This document shows positions 1 to 4,840 of a DNA stretch of 6,223 nt, piece after piece; within the stretch, counting starts at the first letter, position 1, and every line of letters starts with the position of its first letter. A program made the translations under genes and the position numbers. This DNA is from Holophagaceae bacterium (GTDB taxonomy: Bacteria; Acidobacteriota; Holophagae; Holophagales; Holophagaceae): positions 16,810 through 23,032 of the forward strand of contig DPRT01000072.1 of NCBI GenBank assembly GCA_003538615.1, given 5' to 3'. The notes below the pieces were generated by a model. That model ran no database searches. It was given only the letters and a program-made list of their open reading frames with translations, and was not told the origin of the DNA.

Positions 1-180
1 ACCGGCTGGGACCGCGTGGTGAAGACCACGGTGTTCCTCACGGACATGGCCGATTTCGCCGCCTTCAACGCCGTCTACGAAAAGGCCCTGGGCGGCGCCA
101 AGCCCGCCCGCAGCACCGTGCAGGTGGCGGCCCTCCCCCGCGGCGCGAAGGTCGAGATCGAGCTCATCGCGGAAGTCTGA
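1..180 (+). CDS. ridA: RidA family (YjgF/UK114) enamine/imine deaminase, C-terminal part
   Basis: The reading frame is open from the first base to TGA at 178-180 and gives the last 59 residues of a protein usually about 125-130 residues long, so roughly the N-terminal half lies outside the window. RidA proteins are small cytosolic trimers that hydrolyse reactive enamine/imine intermediates such as 2-aminoacrylate released by PLP enzymes. Visible family marks are TTVFLTDMADF, the segment FNAVYEKAL, then PARSTVQVAALPRGAKVEIE. The arginine of PARST matches the conserved carboxylate-binding arginine, and the Glu-rich VEIELIAEV tail is typical. The gene converges on the response regulator gene with only 40 bases between stop codons, so the two are not functionally linked by this arrangement. 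The family call is firm. Which RidA subfamily it is, and so the exact substrate, cannot be judged from this half. Confidence 0.88.
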   Translation, partial: TGWDRVVKTTVFLTDMADFAAFNAVYEKALGGAKPARSTVQVAALPRGAKVEIELIAEV

Positions 181-193
181 AGCGAGAAGGATC

Positions 194-207
194 CATCGCC
201 AACGATG
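194..207. terminator. Small hairpin in convergent gap, possible weak terminator
   Basis: CATCG (194-198), a CCAA loop and CGATG (203-207) form a perfect 5-base-pair stem in the 40-base gap between the convergent RidA and response regulator stops. There is no T-tract on either side, so this is only a candidate. Nothing else in the gap looks like a terminator. Confidence 0.2.
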
Positions 208-220
208 AGGCGCCCGCTCC

Positions 221-955
221 TCACCCCAGGCCCAGCTTCGCCTTGAGGACAGGCGCGGCTCCGCGGCTGACCTCCAGTTCCGTTCCGCCAGCGAGGCGCA
301 CCAGGAGCCGCCCCGAGTCTCCGGCCCGGACCCCGACCACGGCCTCGGGACGGATCAGGAGGTGCCGATGTCCGCGGACCACCCGGGCGCCCAGGGCCTG
401 TTCCGCCTCCGCCAGGGTCTTCCAGGTGGTGCGCAGCCGCTCGCCCGCGAAGGCCCACACGGCCTCGTCCTCGCAGACGAAGTGCGTGGTCCGGGCCAGG
501 TCCACCATGACCAGGCCGTCCCCGGCCTTCACGGGAAAGCGGAAGGGGCCCGTGGGCCTCGGGACCGCCTCGCGGCCGGATCCACTGGTCCCCTGGGCGC
601 CACGCAGGCGCTGAAGGGTGGCGGCCAGTCGCTCCGCGGTCACGGGCTTGAGCAGGTAGTCTGTGGCGGCCTGCTCGAAGGCCCGCACGGCATGCTCCGC
701 ATAGGCCGTCACGAACACCACGGGGACGGGGCGCGGCAGGTCCACCGCCACATCCAGCCCCGTCAGCCCGGGCATCTGGATGTCCAGGAACAGCGCATCC
801 ACAGGCTCGCCCCGGGCCAGCCAGGCGAGTACGGAGGGGCCATCCTCCAGCTCGGCTGCCACTTCGCAGCCCGCCTCCCGCAGCAGCCGGGAGAGCCGCC
901 GCAGGTTGAAGGGCTCATCCTCCGCCACCACCACGCGCAGGACGGGCCCGCTCAT
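221..955 (-). CDS. LytTR-family response regulator (REC + LytTR DNA-binding domain)
   Basis: This 244-residue cytoplasmic transcription regulator has the architecture of AgrA/AlgR/LytR proteins. The receiver domain covers about residues 6-118: acidic pair E12-D13, phospho-acceptor D58 in LFLDIQMPG, switch T83 in VFVTAY, and K103 in the LLKP motif. All expected catalytic residues are therefore present. A Gly/Ser/Pro-rich linker (about 119-137) leads to a LytTR domain at about 139-243, recognised by RGHRHLLI (194-201, the family's usual 'HRS(Y/F)' region) and the final VSRGAAPVLKAKL. Family knowledge: phosphorylation by the partner LytS-type kinase promotes dimerisation and binding to paired direct repeats. 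The start codon overlaps the kinase stop as ATGA and has a near-perfect Shine-Dalgarno. Together these make the kinase next to it its near-certain partner. The target genes are not visible. The LTxxQ gene at the head of the operon is the obvious candidate by inference. Confidence 0.95.
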   Translation of the reverse strand: MSGPVLRVVVAEDEPFNLRRLSRLLREAGCEVAAELEDGPSVLAWLARGEPVDALFLDIQMPGLTGLDVAVDLPRPVPVVFVTAYAEHAVRAFEQAATDYLLKPVTAERLAATLQRLRGAQGTSGSGREAVPRPTGPFRFPVKAGDGLVMVDLARTTHFVCEDEAVWAFAGERLRTTWKTLAEAEQALGARVVRGHRHLLIRPEAVVGVRAGDSGRLLVRLAGGTELEVSRGAAPVLKAKLGLG

Positions 956-2049
956 GCCTTCACCTCCAGCCTCAACTCGGCCACGGTCCAGTCGCCCTCG
1001 CGGCAGAGCGTCAGCGCATCCGCCGGGGCGCCCAGCAGGCGCAGGCGCTCCCGCAGGTTGCGCAGGCCCAGGCCCGGCCCCCCGTCCACCGCGGGGGCCG
1101 GGCCGGTGTTGGCCACGCGCACGTGAAGGCGGTTCCCGTCGCGGCTGACCCCCACGGCCAGCTCGCCCCCGCCCACGGCCAGGGATACCCCATGTTTCAG
1201 CGCATTCTCCACCAGGGGCTGGATCATGAGGGGCGGAATCTCGAGGGCGTCCAGCGATTCAGGCCAGGCGAAGGACTCGCGGAGGCGGGGGCCCAGGCGG
1301 AGGCGTTCCAGCGCCAGGTGCCGTTCCACCAGGCGGCGCTCATCCCCCAGGGGCGCCTGCAGCTTCGAGCCGTGATCCAGCAGGGCACGCAGCAGCTCCG
1401 ACAGGTTCACCAGGGCCCCTTCCGCCGCCGCGGGATCCTCGCGCACCAGCTCGGTGAGGCCGCTGATGGCGTTGAAGAGCACGTGCGGATTCATCTGGCC
1501 CTGGAGGGCCCGGGCCTGGGCCTCGTCCGCTGCGCGGCGGGCCGCCGCCTCCTGGATCTCGGCGCGCTCGCGATCCGCCAGGACCCAGCCCAGCAGCAGC
1601 CCGAAGCAGAGGTGCGCCACGCCCAGGAGCCAAAGCCGGGGAGGGACGGGAAGGAGCCTGGCTTCCTCCCGGCGGGGGCCCATGCCCCGGTGCATGCCTC
1701 CCCGTTCCAGCATCCCCATGCCCCGGCCCGGAGGCGGGCCGCCCGCCGAACCCAGGAGCAGCAGCACGCCAAGGGTGAGGGCCGCCATCCAGGGCAGGGC
1801 CTGGACCGCCCCGCGCAGGGTCCCGACCGCAGGACGGTCATCGCCGCTCCATTGCCAGGGCAGCGGTGCGAGGACCAGGAAGAGCGCCACCCAGGCCGCG
1901 GGCATGAGAACGTCCAGCAGGGCGGGTTCCGGAAGGCCCATGAGCGCCCGAGCGCCGTTCCACACCAGCCCGAACAGCAGCGCGGCGCCCCAGGTCCGGG
2001 GGCGCCGCGTCCGCTGCCAGGTGGCCTGGAGGACCGCTGATGCGCGCAT
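952..2049 (-). CDS. LytS-type membrane sensor histidine kinase (His_kinase PF06580 + HATPase)
   Basis: This 365-residue inner-membrane sensor kinase has four predicted hydrophobic helices at about 20-38, 44-65, 79-100 and 133-158. They are followed by an Ala/Arg/Glu-rich helical linker (160-183) and the compact LytS/YehU-type kinase core. The phospho-acceptor is H189 in QMNPHVLFNAISGL. The N box is IPPLMIQPLVENALKHG (N282) and the G box is GGPGLGLRNL (323-332). The family lacks the classical HisKA dimerisation domain and phosphorylates LytTR regulators, matching the gene immediately downstream. No PAS, GAF or large periplasmic sensor domain is present. The longest non-cytoplasmic stretch is the loop between helices 3 and 4 (101-130), which is unusually rich in Gly, Arg and Met (M111, M113, M119, M123, H120). 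If the N-terminus is cytoplasmic, this loop is periplasmic. The ATG at 2049 follows GAGGG with a short 3-4 base spacing. The ligand is unknown. Confidence 0.94.
   Translation of the reverse strand: MRASAVLQATWQRTRRPRTWGAALLFGLVWNGARALMGLPEPALLDVLMPAAWVALFLVLAPLPWQWSGDDRPAVGTLRGAVQALPWMAALTLGVLLLLGSAGGPPPGRGMGMLERGGMHRGMGPRREEARLLPVPPRLWLLGVAHLCFGLLLGWVLADRERAEIQEAAARRAADEAQARALQGQMNPHVLFNAISGLTELVREDPAAAEGALVNLSELLRALLDHGSKLQAPLGDERRLVERHLALERLRLGPRLRESFAWPESLDALEIPPLMIQPLVENALKHGVSLAVGGGELAVGVSRDGNRLHVRVANTGPAPAVDGGPGLGLRNLRERLRLLGAPADALTLCREGDWTVAELRLEVKA
960..967 (-). promoter_or_regulatory. Strong Shine-Dalgarno for the response regulator, inside the kinase 3' end
   Basis: On the minus strand GGAGGTGA (967-960) lies 4 bases before the ATG at 955, with 7 bases between the GGAGG core and the ATG. 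It is an extended match to the 16S anti-Shine-Dalgarno. It is embedded in the last kinase codons (E-V-K-A) and fixes the regulator start at the ATGA overlap. It is much stronger than the kinase's own site, which fits the common excess of regulator over sensor kinase. Confidence 0.75.
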
Positions 2050-2052
2050 GAT

Positions 2053-2074
2053 CCCTCAGGATACTGGGTGAGGG
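2053..2074 (-). promoter_or_regulatory. Hairpin sequestering the kinase Shine-Dalgarno
   Basis: In the mRNA sense CCCTCA (2074-2069) and TGAGGG (2058-2053) are perfectly complementary over 6 bases around a 10-base loop. The 3' arm contains GAGGG, the only plausible ribosome binding site of the kinase (ATG at 2049). The 5' arm starts 4 bases after the LTxxQ stop codon (2081-2079), so a ribosome terminating there would cover and open the stem. The pairing is seen directly. The role in translational coupling is inferred. Confidence 0.45.
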
Positions 2075-2078
2075 TTCA

Positions 2079-2576
2079 TCAGGAGGGCTTCACCATGGGG
2101 CAGTCGGGATTCATCCCGCGGCCCGCGCCGGGTCCCCGTCCACGCCCGCCCCGGGGGCCCAGGCCCATGGGCCGCTTCTCGAACTGGGCCTTCTGCTCGG
2201 GGGTGAGCAGGGGCAGGATCTCCTGCCGTACCGCCCGGTGCTCCAGCATCAGGTCGAACTGGGCGGTGGAGACCTTGTCATGCAGACCCTGGAGGGTCTT
2301 GGCATCGGCGCCGGCATCGGCCATGGCCGCGCGCATGGCCTTGCGGGCGGCCTGCGCGGCCTCGCCCTTGGCCTTGAAGGCCGCCTGGTGCCGCTCGTGG
2401 ATGGCCTTCACCTGGGCCTGCTGGGCCTCGGTGAGGTTCAGCCCCATGAATCCGCGGCCTTCGCCGCGGCCATGGCCGGGTCCGAAACCGGGCCCCCGGC
2501 CCTGGGCCTGGAGGGAGGTGCCGATGGCCAGCAGGGCCACGGCCAGAACAGCGAAACGGAAGGGATGGGCGTGCAT
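2079..2576 (-). CDS. Secreted Spy/CpxP/ZraP-like LTxxQ-motif protein
   Basis: The product is 165 residues. A signal peptide is clear: a short basic/polar start, hydrophobic core at about 8-19, and probable cleavage after SLQA (residue 24). The mature part begins with a Gly/Arg/His-rich stretch (25-43). An all-helical segment of about 47-134 follows, with LTEAQ at 48-52 and LTPEQ at 124-128, the paired LTxxQ signatures of the Spy/CpxP superfamily. Members are periplasmic chaperones or metal-responsive accessory proteins; ZraP binds zinc and CpxP damps the Cpx sensor. A Gly/Arg-rich tail (135-154) ends with M155, C159 and M161. The start at 2576 is chosen because it opens the signal peptide and has GGAG five bases upstream; an ATG at 2630 in the same frame would bury the signal. 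It lies 29 bases before the kinase and is very likely in its operon. The 133 bases upstream should hold the promoter, but no convincing -35/-10 pair is visible. Confidence 0.88.
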   Translation of the reverse strand: MHAHPFRFAVLAVALLAIGTSLQAQGRGPGFGPGHGRGEGRGFMGLNLTEAQQAQVKAIHERHQAAFKAKGEAAQAARKAMRAAMADAGADAKTLQGLHDKVSTAQFDLMLEHRAVRQEILPLLTPEQKAQFEKRPMGLGPRGGRGRGPGAGRGMNPDCPMVKPS

Positions 2577-2709
2577 GGGAGCTCCGGTGGGTCTGGGGCG
2601 GATCGTCCGTCCACACCAGGAGATGCGCATGGAGGCCCCGAGGTGGAGCCGCGTCCTCCAATCGCAGATCCCGGGCCCTGAATGGCAGTTCCGGGGGGCC
2701 GAACGGGGG

Positions 2710-3186
2710 CTACTCCCCCTCCTCGGTTTCCCCGATGTCCTCCTCGATGGCTTCCCAGCGCCGCCGGGCCTGGAAGGCGGGATCCTGGAGGCGGGCCAGG
2801 AAGTCCGCCATGCGGGGGCCCCAGGCGGACCCCGCCACACAGCCCTCCGGGACATGGGGCAGCAGCTCCGCGGGAGCCTCCTCCAGGCAGAGCTGGGTGA
2901 GGATCAGGCTCTGCCGGTAGCTCTCGCCCACAGGCGTGAGGTTTGCGGCCAGGGTGTCGAGGACCTCGCCCAGGGGGGAATCGTCGGGCAGGATCTCCAC
3001 CTCGGCCTCGATGAGCGCCACGGTCTTGAGACGGGCCGCGATGAGCTTCAGGTGCAGGCGCTCCAGATCCCGGCGGGCGGCCCCCCGGGCCAGAGCGTGG
3101 GCCGCGTCCTCCAGGTGGGGATGGAGCTTGCGGAAAAGCAGGGAGAGAGCGGTTTCACCCGCGGTCATGGGAGCGGCTTCAGTCAT
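2710..3186 (-). CDS. Hypothetical acidic helical cytoplasmic protein
   Basis: I do not recognise a family for this 158-residue protein. It has no signal peptide and no membrane helix. The sequence looks almost wholly alpha-helical: amphipathic stretches at about 11-34, 36-64 (rich in Leu, Arg and Ala) and 72-105, and a further helix near 124-146. The tail is strongly acidic (EAIEEDIGETEEGE). Cysteines occur only at 100 and 116. Codon use matches the GC-rich third positions of its neighbours, so it is probably a real gene. ATG at 3186 is taken as the start. An in-frame ATG at 3168 would remove six residues, and neither has a good Shine-Dalgarno. The gene ends 133 bases before the LTxxQ gene on the same strand, so it could be read with that operon or separately. 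Its 5' end faces the divergent HPt gene across about 70 bases. No function is proposed. Confidence 0.7.
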   Translation of the reverse strand: MTEAAPMTAGETALSLLFRKLHPHLEDAAHALARGAARRDLERLHLKLIAARLKTVALIEAEVEILPDDSPLGEVLDTLAANLTPVGESYRQSLILTQLCLEEAPAELLPHVPEGCVAGSAWGPRMADFLARLQDPAFQARRRWEAIEEDIGETEEGE

Positions 3187-3248
3187 GGTTCCAGGTTACT
3201 ACCCCATGGCATTGGACGGACGGCGGTCCCTGGTTCAGCATGGGAGCC

Positions 3249-3253
3249 AGGAG
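3249..3253 (+). promoter_or_regulatory. Shine-Dalgarno that decides the HPt start
   Basis: AGGAG lies 6 bases before GTG at 3260. The in-frame ATGs at 3185 and 3206 have no comparable site, and their extra codons read as unstructured sequence (YYP, GRRSLVQHG) outside the HPt fold. This favours the GTG start, and it leaves a 73-base divergent region for two promoters. Confidence 0.55.
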
Positions 3254-3259
3254 TTCCCC

Positions 3260-3634
3260 GTGGCCCCTTCAGACCTGCTCGATCTGACCACCCTCCAGAA
3301 CCTGGTGGAGCTGGATGACGGCAGCCATGGCTTGATCATCGAGATGCTCGCCATCTTCCGGGAGGATACCCACGGCCGCATCCACGCCATCCTGGCGGCG
3401 GCGGATCGGCAGGATGCGGAGGAATTCTCCCGGGCGGCCCATGCCCTCAAGGGCGGCGCCGGGGCCATGGGAGCCAAGGCCCTGCGTGCCCTGTCCGCGG
3501 AGCTGGAGGCCCTGGGCCGCAACGGCTCCGTGAAGGCCGGACCGGATCTGCAGGGCCAGCTGGAGGACCTCTTCCGGGCCAGCCTTGAAGCCCTGGAGGC
3601 GTTTGTGCGGGAAGGCGAAGCCGGCCGGGCCTGA
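3260..3634 (+). CDS. Stand-alone HPt (histidine phosphotransfer) domain protein
   Basis: From the GTG the product is 124 residues, the size of a single HPt four-helix bundle. It starts with the family's usual opening (DLTTLQNLVELD), then helices at about 22-36, 39-50 and 52-71, and the phosphorylation motif AAHALKGGAGAMGA, with H61 the phospho-acceptor and K64-G65 the usual followers. A last helix pair (about 74-120) completes the bundle. Such cytoplasmic proteins carry phosphate between the receiver domain of a hybrid kinase and a final response regulator. No hybrid kinase lies in the window. The neighbouring LytS-type kinase normally phosphorylates its regulator directly, so a link with it is not required. 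The gene is divergent from the hypothetical gene, and its stop sits six bases before the palindromic element. The family call is secure; the start codon is the uncertain part (3185 and 3206 are alternatives). Confidence 0.9.
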   Translation: MAPSDLLDLTTLQNLVELDDGSHGLIIEMLAIFREDTHGRIHAILAAADRQDAEEFSRAAHALKGGAGAMGAKALRALSAELEALGRNGSVKAGPDLQGQLEDLFRASLEALEAFVREGEAGRA

Positions 3635-3700
3635 GGCCTCATACCGAGTTGCATTCAAAGATAGAGATTCACCACAGAGGCACCGAAGCCACCGAGAGAA

Positions 3701-3716
3701 CACGGAGGTCTCCGTG
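3701..3716. repeat. Internal hairpin 1 of the palindromic element
   Basis: CACGGAG (3701-3707) and CTCCGTG (3710-3716) are perfect inverted repeats separated by only two bases. It lies just inside the left CACCACAGAG arm. Confidence 0.6.
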
Positions 3717-3744
3717 CCCCTCCATCATGGGCAGGCCGGAGGCC

Positions 3745-3765
3745 GCTTCCGGCCTTGCCGGAAGC
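3745..3765. repeat. Internal hairpin 2 of the palindromic element
   Basis: GCTTCCGGC (3745-3753) and GCCGGAAGC (3757-3765) form a perfect 9-base-pair stem with a three-base loop. It stacks directly beside the larger hairpin at 3769-3820. Confidence 0.65.
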
Positions 3766-3768
3766 CAC

Positions 3769-3820
3769 GGGAGGCGCCGGGCCCGGATGTCCCGTGGAGG
3801 ATCCGGTTCCGGCGCCTCCC
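3769..3820. repeat. Internal hairpin 3, long GC-rich stem
   Basis: GGGAGGCGCCGG (3769-3780) pairs perfectly over 12 bases with CCGGCGCCTCCC (3809-3820). After a 2x2 mismatch the stem continues with CCGGAT (3783-3788) pairing ATCCGG (3801-3806), leaving a 12-base loop. A CAC/GTG pair can extend the base past a two-base bulge. No T-tract follows, so it is not a canonical intrinsic terminator, but such a stem should be very stable in RNA or single-stranded DNA. Confidence 0.7.
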
Positions 3821-3878
3821 GCGTGCCCATGCTCTGTGTCTCGGTGGTGGATCCTTAACCGACGAGAGCGAGTCGGTA

Positions 3879-4727
3879 TCAGGGCCCCCCGAAAGGCTTC
3901 ACCCCGGCCGTGCCCTTGGGTGGGGGCTGATCGCTGATCTGGAGGCGTCCGTTGGCATCGGTCCACTGGTAGATGCGCGTGGCGGCCCGCTGCTGGGGCG
4001 TGGGCTCGGGCACGGCCTTTTCATCCTCAACCTTGAAGCCGCCATGCCCCTTCTTGAGCAGGGCCATGCTGCCGGCCAGCCTCGGGTCGGCCTGGACGGC
4101 CTTGCGGTGGTAGAGGTCCAGCACCTTGGGCACGTAGGCCCGGGTCTCCCGGAAAGGCGGGACGCCCTTGTAGCGGTTCACGGCCCCTTCTCCCGCATTG
4201 TAGGCCGCCACCACCTTCGTGAGGTTCCCTTCGTAATACCCATGGAGCCACCGCAGATACTTCACACCGCCCCTGATGTTCTGCCGGGGATCAAAGGGGT
4301 CCAGCACCCCGAACCGCTCCGCCGTGGACGGCATCAGCTGCATGAGGCCCAGGGCCCCCGCCTTGGAGCGGGCGCGGTAGTTGAAGGCGCTTTCCGCCTG
4401 GATGATGGCCCGGGCCAGGTGGGCATCCACGCCTTCGGCCTGGGCGATCTCATCCACCATCGCGATCAGTTCGGGGCTCTTCAGGGCCCGGGCCATCTCC
4501 GCCGGCGTCACCGCGAGCCGCACCTTGCCCACCCCCACATGCTTCAGCACCAGCCCCTGGCCCTTCGTGTAGCTGGGCGGCAGGTTGTTGATCACCAGAC
4601 GGCCCTGCTTGTCGTAGTAGGTGTAGAGGTACGTGGTGCCCGGCTTGGCGGGCCTCCGCTGCGCCTTCGGCGTCCCGGCGCTGAGGGCCAGGGTGACGAG
4701 GGGAAGGAGCAGGATCGGGCAGCGCAT
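3879..4727 (-). CDS. Secreted lytic transglycosylase, DUF4124-like / SLT / DUF4124-like
   Basis: The product is 282 residues and is predicted to cleave the MurNAc-GlcNAc bond of peptidoglycan in the periplasm, leaving 1,6-anhydro ends. A signal peptide covers about 1-23 (MRCPILLLPLVTLALSAG). A DUF4124-like module follows at 32-55 (YLYTYYDKQGRLVINNLPP). The SLT domain spans about 85-206: catalytic E112 in IIQAESAFN, GLMQLMP at 127-133, DPRQNIRGG at 147-154 and AYNAGEGAV at 175-183, all the marks of family 1 (Slt/MltC-type) enzymes. A second, more typical DUF4124-like module lies at 250-270 (RIYQWTDANGRLQISDQPP). ATG at 4727 is chosen because it opens the signal peptide. An in-frame ATG at 4775 has a better GAGGAG site, but its 16 extra codons often end in A or T, unlike the gene. 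The gene follows icmF by 113 bases with no evident functional tie. Its stop codon overlaps the palindromic element. Confidence 0.93.
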   Translation of the reverse strand: MRCPILLLPLVTLALSAGTPKAQRRPAKPGTTYLYTYYDKQGRLVINNLPPSYTKGQGLVLKHVGVGKVRLAVTPAEMARALKSPELIAMVDEIAQAEGVDAHLARAIIQAESAFNYRARSKAGALGLMQLMPSTAERFGVLDPFDPRQNIRGGVKYLRWLHGYYEGNLTKVVAAYNAGEGAVNRYKGVPPFRETRAYVPKVLDLYHRKAVQADPRLAGSMALLKKGHGGFKVEDEKAVPEPTPQQRAATRIYQWTDANGRLQISDQPPPKGTAGVKPFGGP

Positions 4728-4783
4728 CCAACCACCATGATACGTGCACGGAGATTTCCAGGCCGTGCGTGGCATAAGCTCCT

Positions 4784-4835
4784 CGCGGGGGCCCGACTTC
4801 GCAGGCTGCCCCGCAGGCTGCTCCGTCACCCCGCG
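4784..4835 (-). repeat. Inverted repeat enclosing a 10-base direct repeat, icmF-transglycosylase gap
   Basis: CGCGGGG (4784-4790) and CCCCGCG (4829-4835) can form a 7-base-pair stem. The loop holds CGCAGGCTGC twice (4800-4809 and 4812-4821), each copy itself nearly palindromic. It starts five bases after the icmF stop. It could be an attenuator or terminator, but it lacks a T-tract, and in such GC-rich DNA a 7-base match over 50 bases may be chance. Confidence 0.3.
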
Positions 4836-4840
4836 GTCGC

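Larger units (their letters stand above)
3641..3879. repeat. Nested-palindrome intergenic element, MITE/REP-like
   Basis: The gap between the convergent HPt and transglycosylase genes is almost wholly one inverted-repeat structure. The outer ends pair ATACCGA (3641-3647) with TCGGTAT (3873-3879), extending to 10 of 12 matches (3641-3652 with 3868-3879). Inside this, 3666-3687 (GATTCACCACAGAGGCACCG...) matches the reverse complement of 3832-3853 with about 17 of 22 bases. Three further hairpins occupy the middle. CACCACAGAG-type ends resemble repeats I know from several environmental bacterial genomes, where they recur between genes. No transposase or convincing coding frame is present, so if mobile it depends on a transposase elsewhere. 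No clear target duplication is visible. It may also act as a bidirectional terminator. The structure is seen directly; mobility and copy number are inferred. Confidence 0.65.

Noticed and set aside
1123..2071. Long plus-strand open frames opposite the histidine kinase
   Set aside because: They are Gln/Arg/Pro/Gly-rich shadows of the kinase gene with no recognisable domain and no start signal.
2134..2166. G-run pattern on the minus strand compatible with a G-quadruplex
   Set aside because: It lies in codons for the Gly/Arg-rich tail of the LTxxQ protein, and it is interspersed with C-runs that would pair with the G-runs. Base composition explains it.
2577..2709. Promoter or LytTR operator repeats ahead of the LTxxQ gene
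   Set aside because: The region is where one would expect them, but I see no convincing -35/-10 pair and no paired direct repeats of LytTR type.
3195..3200. TAGTAA on the minus strand as a -10 box for the hypothetical gene
   Set aside because: There is no matching -35, and it lies only eight bases before the ATG, so it would need a leaderless transcript. The evidence is too weak to call.
2936..3259. N-terminal extension of the HPt gene back to 2936
   Set aside because: It overlaps the hypothetical gene on the other strand and encodes Arg/Ser-rich sequence outside the HPt fold. A GTG with a good Shine-Dalgarno at 3260 is the better start.
3649..3858. A short plus-strand frame inside the palindromic element (HHRGTEATERT... 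to ...LCVSVVDP)
   Set aside because: Its start and end are simply the translated left and right arms of the inverted repeat. Such peptides are commonly mis-annotated from this kind of element.
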